64,000 bases of DNA, from positions 62,001 through 126,000 of the forward strand of contig NZ_WUMO01000005.1 in the NCBI RefSeq assembly GCF_009826975.1. Direction: 5' to 3'. Below the pieces are notes generated by a model. The model saw nothing but the letters and a program-made list of their open reading frames with translations, searched no databases and was not told the DNA's origin. Below are positions 26,079 through 33,394 of this stretch, in pieces. The position numbers and the translations under genes were made by a program. Origin of the DNA: Flavobacterium sp. HBTb2-11-1 (GTDB taxonomy: Bacteria > Bacteroidota > Bacteroidia > Flavobacteriales > Flavobacteriaceae). Position 1 is the stretch's first letter; each line of letters opens with the position of its first letter.

Positions 26079-26606
26079 ATGAATACGAAAACCAAAATTT
26101 CAGTATTAATCCTAATGGGATTTTTAGCGGTTACTTCTTGCGGAAAAAAAGAAACAGCTCCAGCGGAGTCGACAGAAACAACTGAAGCTTCTGCTGAAGG
26201 TGAACAAGCTCCGACAGTTGCTCCAGCAGAAGAAAATGTTTTAGTTATTGAAGGGAATGACCAAATGCAGTTTAATACAAACGAATTGAAAGCTGTCGCA
26301 GGGAAACCAATCAAATTGACTTTGAAACACGTTGGTAAAATTCCGAAAGAAGCAATGGGACACAATTTAGTGATTTTACAAGAAGGAACAGACCAAGCAG
26401 CTTTTGCTTTAAAAGCGAATGATGCCAAAGCAACTGATTATATTCCGGAATCTGAAAAAGCTTCAATCATTGCACACACTAAATTAATTGGTGGCGGAGA
26501 AGAAGATACAATCGAGTTTACAATTGATAAAAAAGGATCATACCCATTTATTTGTTCTTTCCCTGGACACGTAGCTATGATGAAAGGCGTATTAATTGTT
26601 GAGTAA
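26079..26606 (+). CDS. Azurin (type 1 copper protein), lipoprotein form
   Basis: 175 aa with lipoprotein signal (ISVLILMGFLAVTSCGKK) and an Ala/Glu/Thr-rich linker of about 35 residues, then a cupredoxin domain. Copper ligands are visible: His in AMGHNLVI, and Cys-His-Met in YPFICSFPGHVAMMKG. Azurins carry single electrons in the periplasm; as a lipoprotein it would be tethered to a membrane, near respiratory enzymes. It sits between the NO regulator and the NO reductase, and ends with its own terminator, so it is probably read with the regulator. Confidence 0.93.
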   Translation: MNTKTKISVLILMGFLAVTSCGKKETAPAESTETTEASAEGEQAPTVAPAEENVLVIEGNDQMQFNTNELKAVAGKPIKLTLKHVGKIPKEAMGHNLVILQEGTDQAAFALKANDAKATDYIPESEKASIIAHTKLIGGGEEDTIEFTIDKKGSYPFICSFPGHVAMMKGVLIVE

Positions 26607-26617
26607 ATAATTTAAAG

Positions 26618-26651
26618 CTCCAAATGCTGTAACTGGCTTTGGAGTTTTTTT
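26618..26651 (+). terminator. Terminator after azurin
   Basis: Stem CTCCAAA / TTTGGAG with a 13-base loop followed by seven T. It separates the regulator-azurin transcript from the NO reductase transcript. Confidence 0.75.
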
Positions 26652-26657
26652 AAAAAC

Positions 26658-26685
26658 TAATAAAGGACAAAAATATCTTTTATTA
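26658..26685. promoter_or_regulatory. Candidate NO-regulator operator, copy B
   Basis: Imperfect 28-bp palindrome with arms TAATAAAGGACA and TATCTTTTATTA (10 of 12 paired), ending 14 bp before the NO reductase start. Very similar to copy A upstream of the regulator. Confidence 0.6.
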
Positions 26686-26698
26686 AATAAATAGAATA

Positions 26699-28933
26699 AT
26701 GGAAAGAGAAAAAAAACTATGGCTGGTTTTCGCATTGGTAATGAGTGTTTCATTTGCAGTGTTGGGTTATTATGGTTACGAGATTTATCAGCAGGCACCG
26801 CCCGTTCCAAAAGAAATTGTAACCGATTCTGGAAAGGTTGTTTTTAACGAAAGCGAAATTAAAGAAGGACAAAATATCTGGCAAAGTATAGGTGGCCAGG
26901 AAGTGGGATCTATCTGGGGGCACGGTGCTTATGTGGCTCCAGACTGGACCGCAGATTGGCTCCATAGAGAAGCTGTTTTTATATTGGATATTTATGCCAA
27001 AAAAGACTTTAATAAAAAATATGAAGAATTGGATGCTGAAAAACAATCGGCTTTAAAGATCCGACTTCAGAAAGATTTAAGAACCAATCGTTACAATGCT
27101 GACACTGGTGTGCTTACCATTTCTGAAAATCGTGTGGCTGCGATTGAGCATTTAAGCGAATATTATAAAGGTCTTTTTACGAATGATCCTCAATTTGATA
27201 AGTTGAGAGAAGAATATGCAATTCCGAAAAACTCTATTACAGATGTAGAAAGAATGCATAAAATGAATGCTTTTTTCTTCTGGGCAACTTGGGCAACGGT
27301 TACCAATCGTCCTGACGGAGATATTTCGTATACGCACAACTGGCCATCAGATGAATTGGTTGGGAATAAAGCAACAACAGAACTTTTAGCTTGGTCTGGA
27401 GTAAGTATTATTTTATTGATTTTGAGTGTTGGAATCTTAGTTTTCTATCATGCAAAATCTGGTGAAGAACAAGAATTTCCGCTTCCAAAAGAAGATCCGC
27501 TTATTAAACAAGGCAAAACAAAATCTATGGGATTGGTAACCAAATATTTTTGGATAGTAAGCTTGCTGATGGTTTTACAAATGGTTTTCGGAATTATTAC
27601 TGCGCATTATGGAGTAGAAGGGCATGGTTTATACGGAATTCCGATTGATAAAATCTTGCCGTATGCCGTAACCCGTACATGGCACACACAATTGGCCATT
27701 TTCTGGATTGCAACAGCTTGGCTAGCAACAGGATTATATATTGCGCCAGCAGTTTCTGGTAAAGATCCTAAATTTCAATGTTTTGGAATCAACTTCTTGT
27801 TTATTGCTCTTTTAATTATTGTTTTAGGTTCAATGGCTGGACAATGGTTTGGCGTAATGCAGAAATTAAATTTAGTTCAAAATTTCTGGTTTGGACACCA
27901 AGGTTACGAATATGTTGATTTAGGCCGTTTCTGGCAGATTTTCCTTTTAGTTGGACTGTTTTTGTGGCTGGCTCTAATGATTCGTCCTTTGCTTCCTGTT
28001 TTGAAGAAAAAAACAGAAGAGAAAAACCTAATCATTTTGTTCCTAGTTTCTTGTACTGCAATTGCCATGTTCTATGGAGCAGGATTAATGTGGGGAAGAC
28101 AAACCAACTTAGCCATTGCAGAATATTGGAGATGGTGGGTAGTTCACCTTTGGGTTGAAGGTTTCTTTGAAGTATTTGCTACAGTTGTAATTGCGTTTTT
28201 GTTTGTTCGTTTAGGCTTATTAAAAACGAAAACGGCAACTTTAAATGTACTTTTTGCAACCATTATTTTCATGTCTGGAGGAATTTTAGGAACATTCCAT
28301 CACTTGTATTTCTCAGGAACGCCAACAGCAATTATGGCTTTAGGAGCAACATTTAGTGCGCTAGAAGTTGTGCCTTTAACTTTAATCGGTTTTGAAGCAT
28401 ATCAAAACTATAAAATCTCAAAATCAACACAATGGATTGCCGATTACAAATGGCCGATTTATTTTATGATTTCTGTAGCATTTTGGAATTTCCTTGGTGC
28501 TGGAATCTTCGGATTCATTATTAATCCGCCAATTGCATTGTATTATGTTCAAGGTTTAAACACAACACCTTTACACGGACACACAGCATTGTTTGGAGTG
28601 TATGGAATGTTAGGAATTGGTCTGGTATTATTTGTATTGAGAAGTTTATACCGAAATGTGAGCTGGAATACCAAACTGCTTAAAATCACTTTCTGGTCTT
28701 TAAATATTGGTCTTTTTCTAATGGCTATTTTGAGCTTATTACCAATTGGAGTTTGGCAGGCAATTGAAAGCATTAATCACGGTATGTGGTATGCTCGTTC
28801 ATCAGAATTAATGCAGCAGCCAACGATGATTACTTTAAAATGGCTTCGTGCAATTGGAGATTCAATTTTCGGAATCGGGTTCATAACAATGGCTTGGTTT
28901 GTATTTGAACTGACATTAAAAAACAAAAAGTAA
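26699..28933 (+). CDS. norZ: Quinol-dependent nitric oxide reductase (qNOR)
   Basis: 744 aa; reduces 2 NO to N2O using quinol in the inner membrane. The N-terminus has one helix (about 9-28) then a periplasmic cytochrome-c-like extension without a CxxCH heme motif (residues about 35-215, containing EGQNIWQSIGGQEVGSIWGHGAYVAPDWTADWLHREA), the qNOR hallmark. Twelve or so helices follow with heme-copper histidines: TRTWHTQLAIFWIATAW, WRWWVVHLWVEGFFEVFATV, GILGTFHHLYFSGTP, PLHGHTALFGVYG. Glu residues of the catalytic pocket are seen in VEGFFEV. It has its own operator-bearing promoter, and Ric follows 25 bp after. Confidence 0.96.
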   Translation: MEREKKLWLVFALVMSVSFAVLGYYGYEIYQQAPPVPKEIVTDSGKVVFNESEIKEGQNIWQSIGGQEVGSIWGHGAYVAPDWTADWLHREAVFILDIYAKKDFNKKYEELDAEKQSALKIRLQKDLRTNRYNADTGVLTISENRVAAIEHLSEYYKGLFTNDPQFDKLREEYAIPKNSITDVERMHKMNAFFFWATWATVTNRPDGDISYTHNWPSDELVGNKATTELLAWSGVSIILLILSVGILVFYHAKSGEEQEFPLPKEDPLIKQGKTKSMGLVTKYFWIVSLLMVLQMVFGIITAHYGVEGHGLYGIPIDKILPYAVTRTWHTQLAIFWIATAWLATGLYIAPAVSGKDPKFQCFGINFLFIALLIIVLGSMAGQWFGVMQKLNLVQNFWFGHQGYEYVDLGRFWQIFLLVGLFLWLALMIRPLLPVLKKKTEEKNLIILFLVSCTAIAMFYGAGLMWGRQTNLAIAEYWRWWVVHLWVEGFFEVFATVVIAFLFVRLGLLKTKTATLNVLFATIIFMSGGILGTFHHLYFSGTPTAIMALGATFSALEVVPLTLIGFEAYQNYKISKSTQWIADYKWPIYFMISVAFWNFLGAGIFGFIINPPIALYYVQGLNTTPLHGHTALFGVYGMLGIGLVLFVLRSLYRNVSWNTKLLKITFWSLNIGLFLMAILSLLPIGVWQAIESINHGMWYARSSELMQQPTMITLKWLRAIGDSIFGIGFITMAWFVFELTLKNKK

Positions 28934-28958
28934 AACACAAAAATATAAATTGATTATT

Positions 28959-29690
28959 ATGGAAAATTTAAAAAACAAAACAATAGGATCGTTTGTAGCT
29001 GAGGATTTTAGAACAGCCGCAGTTTTTTCAAAATATAGAATAGATTTTTGCTGTAAAGGAAACCGAACAGTTGCTGAAGTTTGTGAGAAACAAAATATAG
29101 ATGCCGATGATTTATTACAAAATGTGCTGCAAGTTGTACAATCGGAAAATAGCGAGAGCATTGATTTTAACTCATGGCCATTAGATTTATTGGCAGATTA
29201 TATTGAGAAAACGCATCACCGCTATGTGGAAGAAAAAATGAATGTTTTACTTCCTTTTTTAGATAAATTATGCAAAGTTCACGGAGCAAATCACCCAGAA
29301 TTATTTAAAATAAACGAATTGTTTATTGGTTGTGCAGGTGAATTATCTCAGCACATGAAAAAAGAAGAATTAATTTTATTTCCATTTGTAAAAAGAATGG
29401 TGAAAACCAAAGAATCTGACGGGATTTTATCTCAGCCTTCTTTCGGAACAGTTTCGAATCCAATTGCAATGATGATGCATGAACATGATAATGAAGGCGA
29501 GCGCTTTAGAGAAATTGCTGAATTGACAAATAATTACACTCCGCCAGCAGATGCTTGCACGACTTACAGAGTAACTTTTGCGATGCTGAAAGAGTTTGAA
29601 GCAGATTTGCACAAACACATTCATTTGGAAAATAATATTTTATTTCCAAAAGCGGTGACTTTAGAAAAAGACTTTGTAGAAGTAGAATAA
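28959..29690 (+). CDS. ric: Iron-sulfur cluster repair di-iron protein (Ric/YtfE/ScdA)
   Basis: 243 aa from the ATG at 28959 (an in-frame TTG at 28950 is less likely). The N-terminal ScdA_N domain is FVAEDFRTAAVFSKYRIDFCCKGNRTVAEVC with the conserved CC. The C-terminal hemerythrin-like domain has its di-iron ligands in KTHHRYVEEKM, CKVHGANHPE, HMKKEELILFPF, MMHEHDNEGERFREI and HKHIHLENNILFPKA. Ric repairs Fe-S and di-iron centres after NO or oxidative stress. It is co-transcribed with norZ and followed by a strong terminator. Confidence 0.94.
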   Translation: MENLKNKTIGSFVAEDFRTAAVFSKYRIDFCCKGNRTVAEVCEKQNIDADDLLQNVLQVVQSENSESIDFNSWPLDLLADYIEKTHHRYVEEKMNVLLPFLDKLCKVHGANHPELFKINELFIGCAGELSQHMKKEELILFPFVKRMVKTKESDGILSQPSFGTVSNPIAMMMHEHDNEGERFREIAELTNNYTPPADACTTYRVTFAMLKEFEADLHKHIHLENNILFPKAVTLEKDFVEVE

Positions 29691-29714
29691 AGGTTGATTT
29701 TAATAATGGAAAAG

Positions 29715-29757
29715 CACCGATAAAATATCTAAACAATGATAGTTATCGGTGTTTTTA
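29715..29757 (+). terminator. Terminator of the norZ-ric transcript
   Basis: Stem CACCGATAA / TTATCGGTG followed by TTTTTATTTT. Confidence 0.85.
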
Positions 29758-29845
29758 TTTTAAGAAAACTTATATTTAATGGATTGAACTCAAGATTAAA
29801 CACATAGAAACATAGATTTTTGATTTTGAAGCTTTTCGACAACGT

Positions 29846-29947
29846 TTGTTATTTCGAGGAACGAGAAATCTTCGCAAGTAACTCCTTTGCTAAAAGTCAA
29901 TCTTTGTAGAGCTTCTCGTGAAGATTTCTCGTTCCTCGAAATGACAA
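29846..29947. repeat. 102-bp palindromic (MITE/REP-like) element, second copy
   Basis: 30-bp arms (29846-29875 and 29918-29947) containing ATTTCGAGGAACGAGAAATC differ at two positions. The centre shares CAATCTTTGT with the reverse complement of the element at 20505-20610, so the two belong to one family. Confidence 0.85.
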
Positions 29948-30006
29948 GATTGTGTAGAAAATATAAAACCTATTTTTCTATGTTTTTAAATAAAATTTAT
30001 TCATTT

Positions 30007-31245
30007 ATGAATTCTCAAAAAGCTTGGATGCTATGCTATTTCTTTAATTTTCTGATTGCCTGTGTTTTTGGATTATTAATGCGGTTTATGTATCTTTTTT
30101 CTTTAGATTTTCTAAACTACAGTTTTCTGCTTCATGCACATTCGCATATTGCGATGTTGGGTTGGGTATATTTGATTGTTTATGTTTTGGTTGTCCATTT
30201 TTTTATTCCAAAAGAAAAAAGTCAGAAACCAATTTATAACCGCTTATTTTGGCTAACAGAATTTTCAGTTATCGGAATGATGATTGCTTTTCCAATTCAA
30301 GGATATGCTTTGTTTTCGATTATTTTTTCAACCATGCATATTTTGCTTAGTTATGTTTTTTGCCGTTTGGTATGGAAAGATTGCACAAAAGATAAATCGC
30401 CATCCCAAAGATTTTTGTTGGTTTCAATTCTATTTATGATTCTCTCGACTTTTGGAGTTTGGTGTCTTGGACCGGCTGTGAGCACGTTAGGAAAACAAAG
30501 CGCTTTTTATCAGATTGCAATTCAGTTCTTTCTTCATTTTCAGTTTAATGGCTGGTTTATATTGGCAATTTTAGCTTTGTTTTTTAAACAATTTCAAAAT
30601 AAAATTGATGAGGTAAAATTTAAGAAGTTTTATTTCTTGATAATTGTTTCTACATTGCTGACAGTTACTTTTCCAATGCGATGGTTTATAGAAAATGACA
30701 TTTTAAGTTATATCAATATTTTGGGAGTTTTAATTCAGTTGGGAGCTTTTATTTATTTTTATAAAATGCTCAAATCTCAAATGAATTATTTCAAAAGCAC
30801 TTTAGATAAAATTGCAAAAATGGTTTACAGTTTGGCTTTATGTTCTCTTTTTTTGAAAGTCGGAATACAATTACTGACCATTTTTCCAAATCTGGCAGAA
30901 GTTTCACATCAAATTAGAAATTTTGTAATTGGTTTTATTCATTTAACCACTTTAGGAATCATAACAGGTTTTTTGTTTGGCATTTTATTGCAGAATAAAA
31001 TGCTTTCTGCTAATTCTGAAATATTAAAAGCAGGAATGAAGTGTTTTATTTTAGGCTATATTTCGACAGAAGTTTTGCTATTTCTTCAAGGTTGGTTTTT
31101 CTATTTTGGAGAAGGAACAATTCCAGGATATTTTCAAAGTATTTTGATATTTAGTGTCCTTTTGGTTTTGGGTTTGTTGCTAATAATGTCCTCAATAATT
31201 AATTTCCGCTTCAAGAATGCCAGTAAAATAAACCGCCAGAACTAG
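30007..31245 (+). CDS. Uncharacterised polytopic membrane protein with heme-copper-oxidase-like histidines
   Basis: 412 aa from the ATG at 30007 (MNSQKAWMLCYFFNF); another ATG at 29980 is possible. About twelve membrane helices. The second helix has HAHSHIAMLGW (His43, 45, 47), the sixth FFLHFQFNGWF (His177), a late helix IGFIHLTTLGIITG (His312), a layout reminiscent of subunit I of heme-copper oxidases or of NnrS-type heme-copper membrane proteins. The helix VII HH pair and HxH of true oxidases are not seen. It follows the NO reductase-Ric operon. Function unknown; a heme protein linked to NO metabolism is a reasonable guess. Confidence 0.7.
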   Translation: MNSQKAWMLCYFFNFLIACVFGLLMRFMYLFSLDFLNYSFLLHAHSHIAMLGWVYLIVYVLVVHFFIPKEKSQKPIYNRLFWLTEFSVIGMMIAFPIQGYALFSIIFSTMHILLSYVFCRLVWKDCTKDKSPSQRFLLVSILFMILSTFGVWCLGPAVSTLGKQSAFYQIAIQFFLHFQFNGWFILAILALFFKQFQNKIDEVKFKKFYFLIIVSTLLTVTFPMRWFIENDILSYINILGVLIQLGAFIYFYKMLKSQMNYFKSTLDKIAKMVYSLALCSLFLKVGIQLLTIFPNLAEVSHQIRNFVIGFIHLTTLGIITGFLFGILLQNKMLSANSEILKAGMKCFILGYISTEVLLFLQGWFFYFGEGTIPGYFQSILIFSVLLVLGLLLIMSSIINFRFKNASKINRQN

Positions 31246-31313
31246 ACTTACTTTTTATGACAAAAATCGTGTTTTTATAGGATTACAGAGTCTAGGAGCG
31301 TTTTGGAGGCCAG

Positions 31314-31361
31314 CAATATTACGTAAAACCTTATTTGTTTTATGTAAGCATAATATTTTTC
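31314..31361 (+). terminator. Possible terminator of the membrane protein gene
   Basis: Hairpin TTACGTAAAAC / GTTTTATGTAA (one mismatch, 7-base loop), extended by AATATTA / TAATATT and ending in TTTTT. It is about 70 bases beyond the stop. Confidence 0.45.
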
Positions 31362-31403
31362 AATAAAAATAATTGAGGTTCTTCATTTTAAATTAATAAT
31401 GAT

Positions 31404-31411
31404 TATTTTTG
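31404..31411 (+). promoter_or_regulatory. -7 element upstream of the SPT-like gene
   Basis: TATTTTTG, 37 bp before the start codon. The nearest TTG (31373-31375) is 28 bp upstream, longer than ideal. Confidence 0.45.
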
Positions 31412-31448
31412 CTCGCTGATTAAGTAAAAAAAAATTACTACATATATT

Positions 31449-32708
31449 ATGGTAAAAGATTTATTCGAAAGAATTCAGGACAATAAGGGACCTTTAGGAA
31501 AATGGGCTTCTCAAGCAGAAGGTTATTATGTTTTCCCAAAGTTAGAAGGAGAGTTGGGTCCTAGAATGCAATTTCACGGAAAAAATATTTTAAACTGGAG
31601 TTTAAATGATTATTTAGGTTTAGCTAATCATCCAGAAGTTCGTCAAGCAGATACAGATGCAGCAATTCAGTTTGGTGCAGCTTATCCGATGGGAGCCCGT
31701 ATGATGTCTGGGCACACTACGTACCACGAACAATTAGAAAATGAATTAGCAGAATTTGTAATGAAGGAATCTGCTTATTTGTTGAATTTTGGTTACCAAG
31801 GAATGGTGTCTATCATTGACGCTTTGGTTACTAAAAATGATATTATCGTTTATGACGTAGATTCACATGCTTGTATCATTGATGGTGTTCGTTTGCACAT
31901 GGGTAAACGTTTCACATACAAACACAATGATTTGGAAAGTATGGAGAAAAACTTGCAGCGTGCTACTAAAATGGCAGAAGAAACAGGCGGAGGTATTTTA
32001 TTTATTACTGAAGGTGTTTTCGGAATGCGCGGACAGCAAGGAAAATTAAAAGAAATCGCTGAATTAAAGAAAAAATACAATTTCAGATTATTAGTAGATG
32101 ATGCTCACGGTTTTGGTACATTAGGTAAAACTGGTGCTGGAGCAGGTGAGGAGCAGGGAGTTCAAGATCAGATTGATGTTTACTTCTCTACTTTTGCAAA
32201 ATCTATGGCTAATATCGGAGCTTTTGTAGCAGCTGATAAAACGGTTATCGATTATTTGAAATACAACTTACGTTCTCAAATGTTTGCAAAAGCGTTGCCA
32301 ATGATTCAGACAATTGGTTCTTTGAAACGTTTAGAATTATTGCGTAAATCTTCTGCAATTAAAGACAAACTTTGGGAAAACGTAAATGCATTGCAAAACG
32401 GTCTTAAAGAAAAAGGATTTAATATTGGAGATACGAATACTTGTATTACACCGGTTTACTTAGAAGGAAGCATTCCTGAGGCAATGGTAATGGTAAACGA
32501 TTTAAGAGAAAATTATGGTATTTTCCTTTCGATCGTAGTTTATCCAGTCATTCCAAAAGGAATTATCCTATTGAGAATGATTCCAACGGCTTCTCATACA
32601 TTAGAAGATATCAATGAAACGTTAACTGCTTTCGAAGCAATCCGCGAGAAACTGACTAACGGGACTTATAAAGAAATTGCAGAACGTACAACTGTAGACG
32701 TTTCATAA
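31449..32708 (+). CDS. PLP-dependent alpha-oxoamine synthase: serine palmitoyltransferase or cysteate acyltransferase type
   Basis: 419 aa. It condenses an acyl thioester with an amino acid, using PLP. Visible are NWSLNDYLGLANHPEV, DVDSHACIIDG (His140 stacks on PLP), VDDAHGFGTLG (217-226) and the Schiff-base Lys251 in YFSTFAKSMANIGAFVA. There is no substrate-distinguishing motif I can read, so three options stand: serine palmitoyltransferase of sphingolipid synthesis, cysteate fatty acyltransferase of sulfonolipid (capnine) synthesis, and 2-amino-3-ketobutyrate or 8-amino-7-oxononanoate synthase. The N-terminal extension and STFAKS favour the lipid enzymes. A GNAT-fold gene lies nearby. Confidence 0.82.
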   Translation: MVKDLFERIQDNKGPLGKWASQAEGYYVFPKLEGELGPRMQFHGKNILNWSLNDYLGLANHPEVRQADTDAAIQFGAAYPMGARMMSGHTTYHEQLENELAEFVMKESAYLLNFGYQGMVSIIDALVTKNDIIVYDVDSHACIIDGVRLHMGKRFTYKHNDLESMEKNLQRATKMAEETGGGILFITEGVFGMRGQQGKLKEIAELKKKYNFRLLVDDAHGFGTLGKTGAGAGEEQGVQDQIDVYFSTFAKSMANIGAFVAADKTVIDYLKYNLRSQMFAKALPMIQTIGSLKRLELLRKSSAIKDKLWENVNALQNGLKEKGFNIGDTNTCITPVYLEGSIPEAMVMVNDLRENYGIFLSIVVYPVIPKGIILLRMIPTASHTLEDINETLTAFEAIREKLTNGTYKEIAERTTVDVS

Positions 32709-32752
32709 ATTCTGTATAAAATAGATTTCCTTAAGTGGAAATTATATAAAAA

Positions 32753-32784
32753 AATCCATTTGTTATACGAATGGATTTTTTTTA
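32753..32784 (+). terminator. Terminator of the SPT-like gene
   Basis: Stem AATCCATT / AATGGATT with loop TGTTATACG and eight T. Stem sequence nearly identical to the terminator at 33338. Confidence 0.8.
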
Positions 32785-32830
32785 TTTAAGGTAACTTTAA
32801 TATCATAATCACAAGATAAAAATAAAAATT

Positions 32831-33316
32831 ATGAAAAAAGTACTAACACTTACGGTGATGGCGCTTGCAGTTTTTACTTCTTGTAAAAAAGAAGCGACGA
32901 CAACAGAACCGATTCAAATTACACCAAGTCCGCCAAAAGAAGCTGAAATTGTAGAACCATCTGGGGATCAATGTTACGAGTCAACGGCAAATAATAGCAG
33001 AATTCAATTAAGTTTTAACGTTAATTCTCATCAAGAAGTTAATGGAAAATTGAAATATGAAATTTCTGGAAAGGATAAAAATGACGGAATTATAAATGGA
33101 AACATGGTTGGCGACACTTTAATTGCTGAATATGTATTCATGTCTGAAGGCGCTTCTACAATGAGACAGGTGGTATTTCTCCAAAGGGATGGAAATTTAA
33201 TTGAAGGTTATGGAGATGTAGTACAGGCTAATGACAAAGTTGTGTTCAAAGACAGAAAAAAACTAAAATTTAATCCACAAAACACTTTAGTGAAAGTAGA
33301 TTGCAAAGTAGAGTAA
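32831..33316 (+). CDS. Lipoprotein of unknown function
   Basis: 161 aa, signal VLTLTVMALAVFTSC with lipobox FTSC, then a Thr/Pro/Glu-rich spacer, then a small beta-rich domain (QCYESTANNSRIQLSFNVNSHQEVNGKLKYEISGKDKNDGIINGNMVGDTLIAEYVFMSEGASTMRQVVFLQRDG). The G-x-L-x-Y-E-I-S-G pattern resembles small beta-barrel lipoproteins frequent in flavobacteria. A Cys near the N-terminus of the domain and one near the end may form a disulfide. It is bracketed by two look-alike terminators, so it is its own transcript. Confidence 0.7.
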   Translation: MKKVLTLTVMALAVFTSCKKEATTTEPIQITPSPPKEAEIVEPSGDQCYESTANNSRIQLSFNVNSHQEVNGKLKYEISGKDKNDGIINGNMVGDTLIAEYVFMSEGASTMRQVVFLQRDGNLIEGYGDVVQANDKVVFKDRKKLKFNPQNTLVKVDCKVE

Positions 33317-33337
33317 TGATGTGTTTTATAAAGTGAA

Positions 33338-33372
33338 AAATCCATTCGTTTGGGGGCGAATGGATTTTTTTA
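33338..33372. terminator. Terminator after the lipoprotein
   Basis: Perfect 11-bp stem AAATCCATTCG / CGAATGGATTT with a loop TTTGGGGG and T-tract, also able to serve the convergent GNAT gene. Confidence 0.85.
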
Positions 33373-33394
33373 TTTTACATTTTACATTTCACTT

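Larger units (their letters stand above)
29691..30006. other. Gene-free stretch of 316 bp
   Basis: Contains the ric terminator (29715-29757) and one palindromic repeat element (29846-29947), otherwise nothing recognisable. A reading frame runs through the repeat into the next gene, but its N-terminal part is encoded by the repeat and is unlikely to be translated. Confidence 0.7.

Noticed and set aside
29887..30006. Upstream extension of the heme-copper-like membrane protein
   Set aside because: The first 30 or so codons are the sequence of the palindromic repeat element; the protein's hydrophobic core begins properly at the later ATG.
25608..31245. The NO block as a horizontally acquired island
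   Set aside because: Codon and base use look like the neighbours, and there is no integrase, tRNA or attachment repeat; the one palindromic element next to it has a copy elsewhere.
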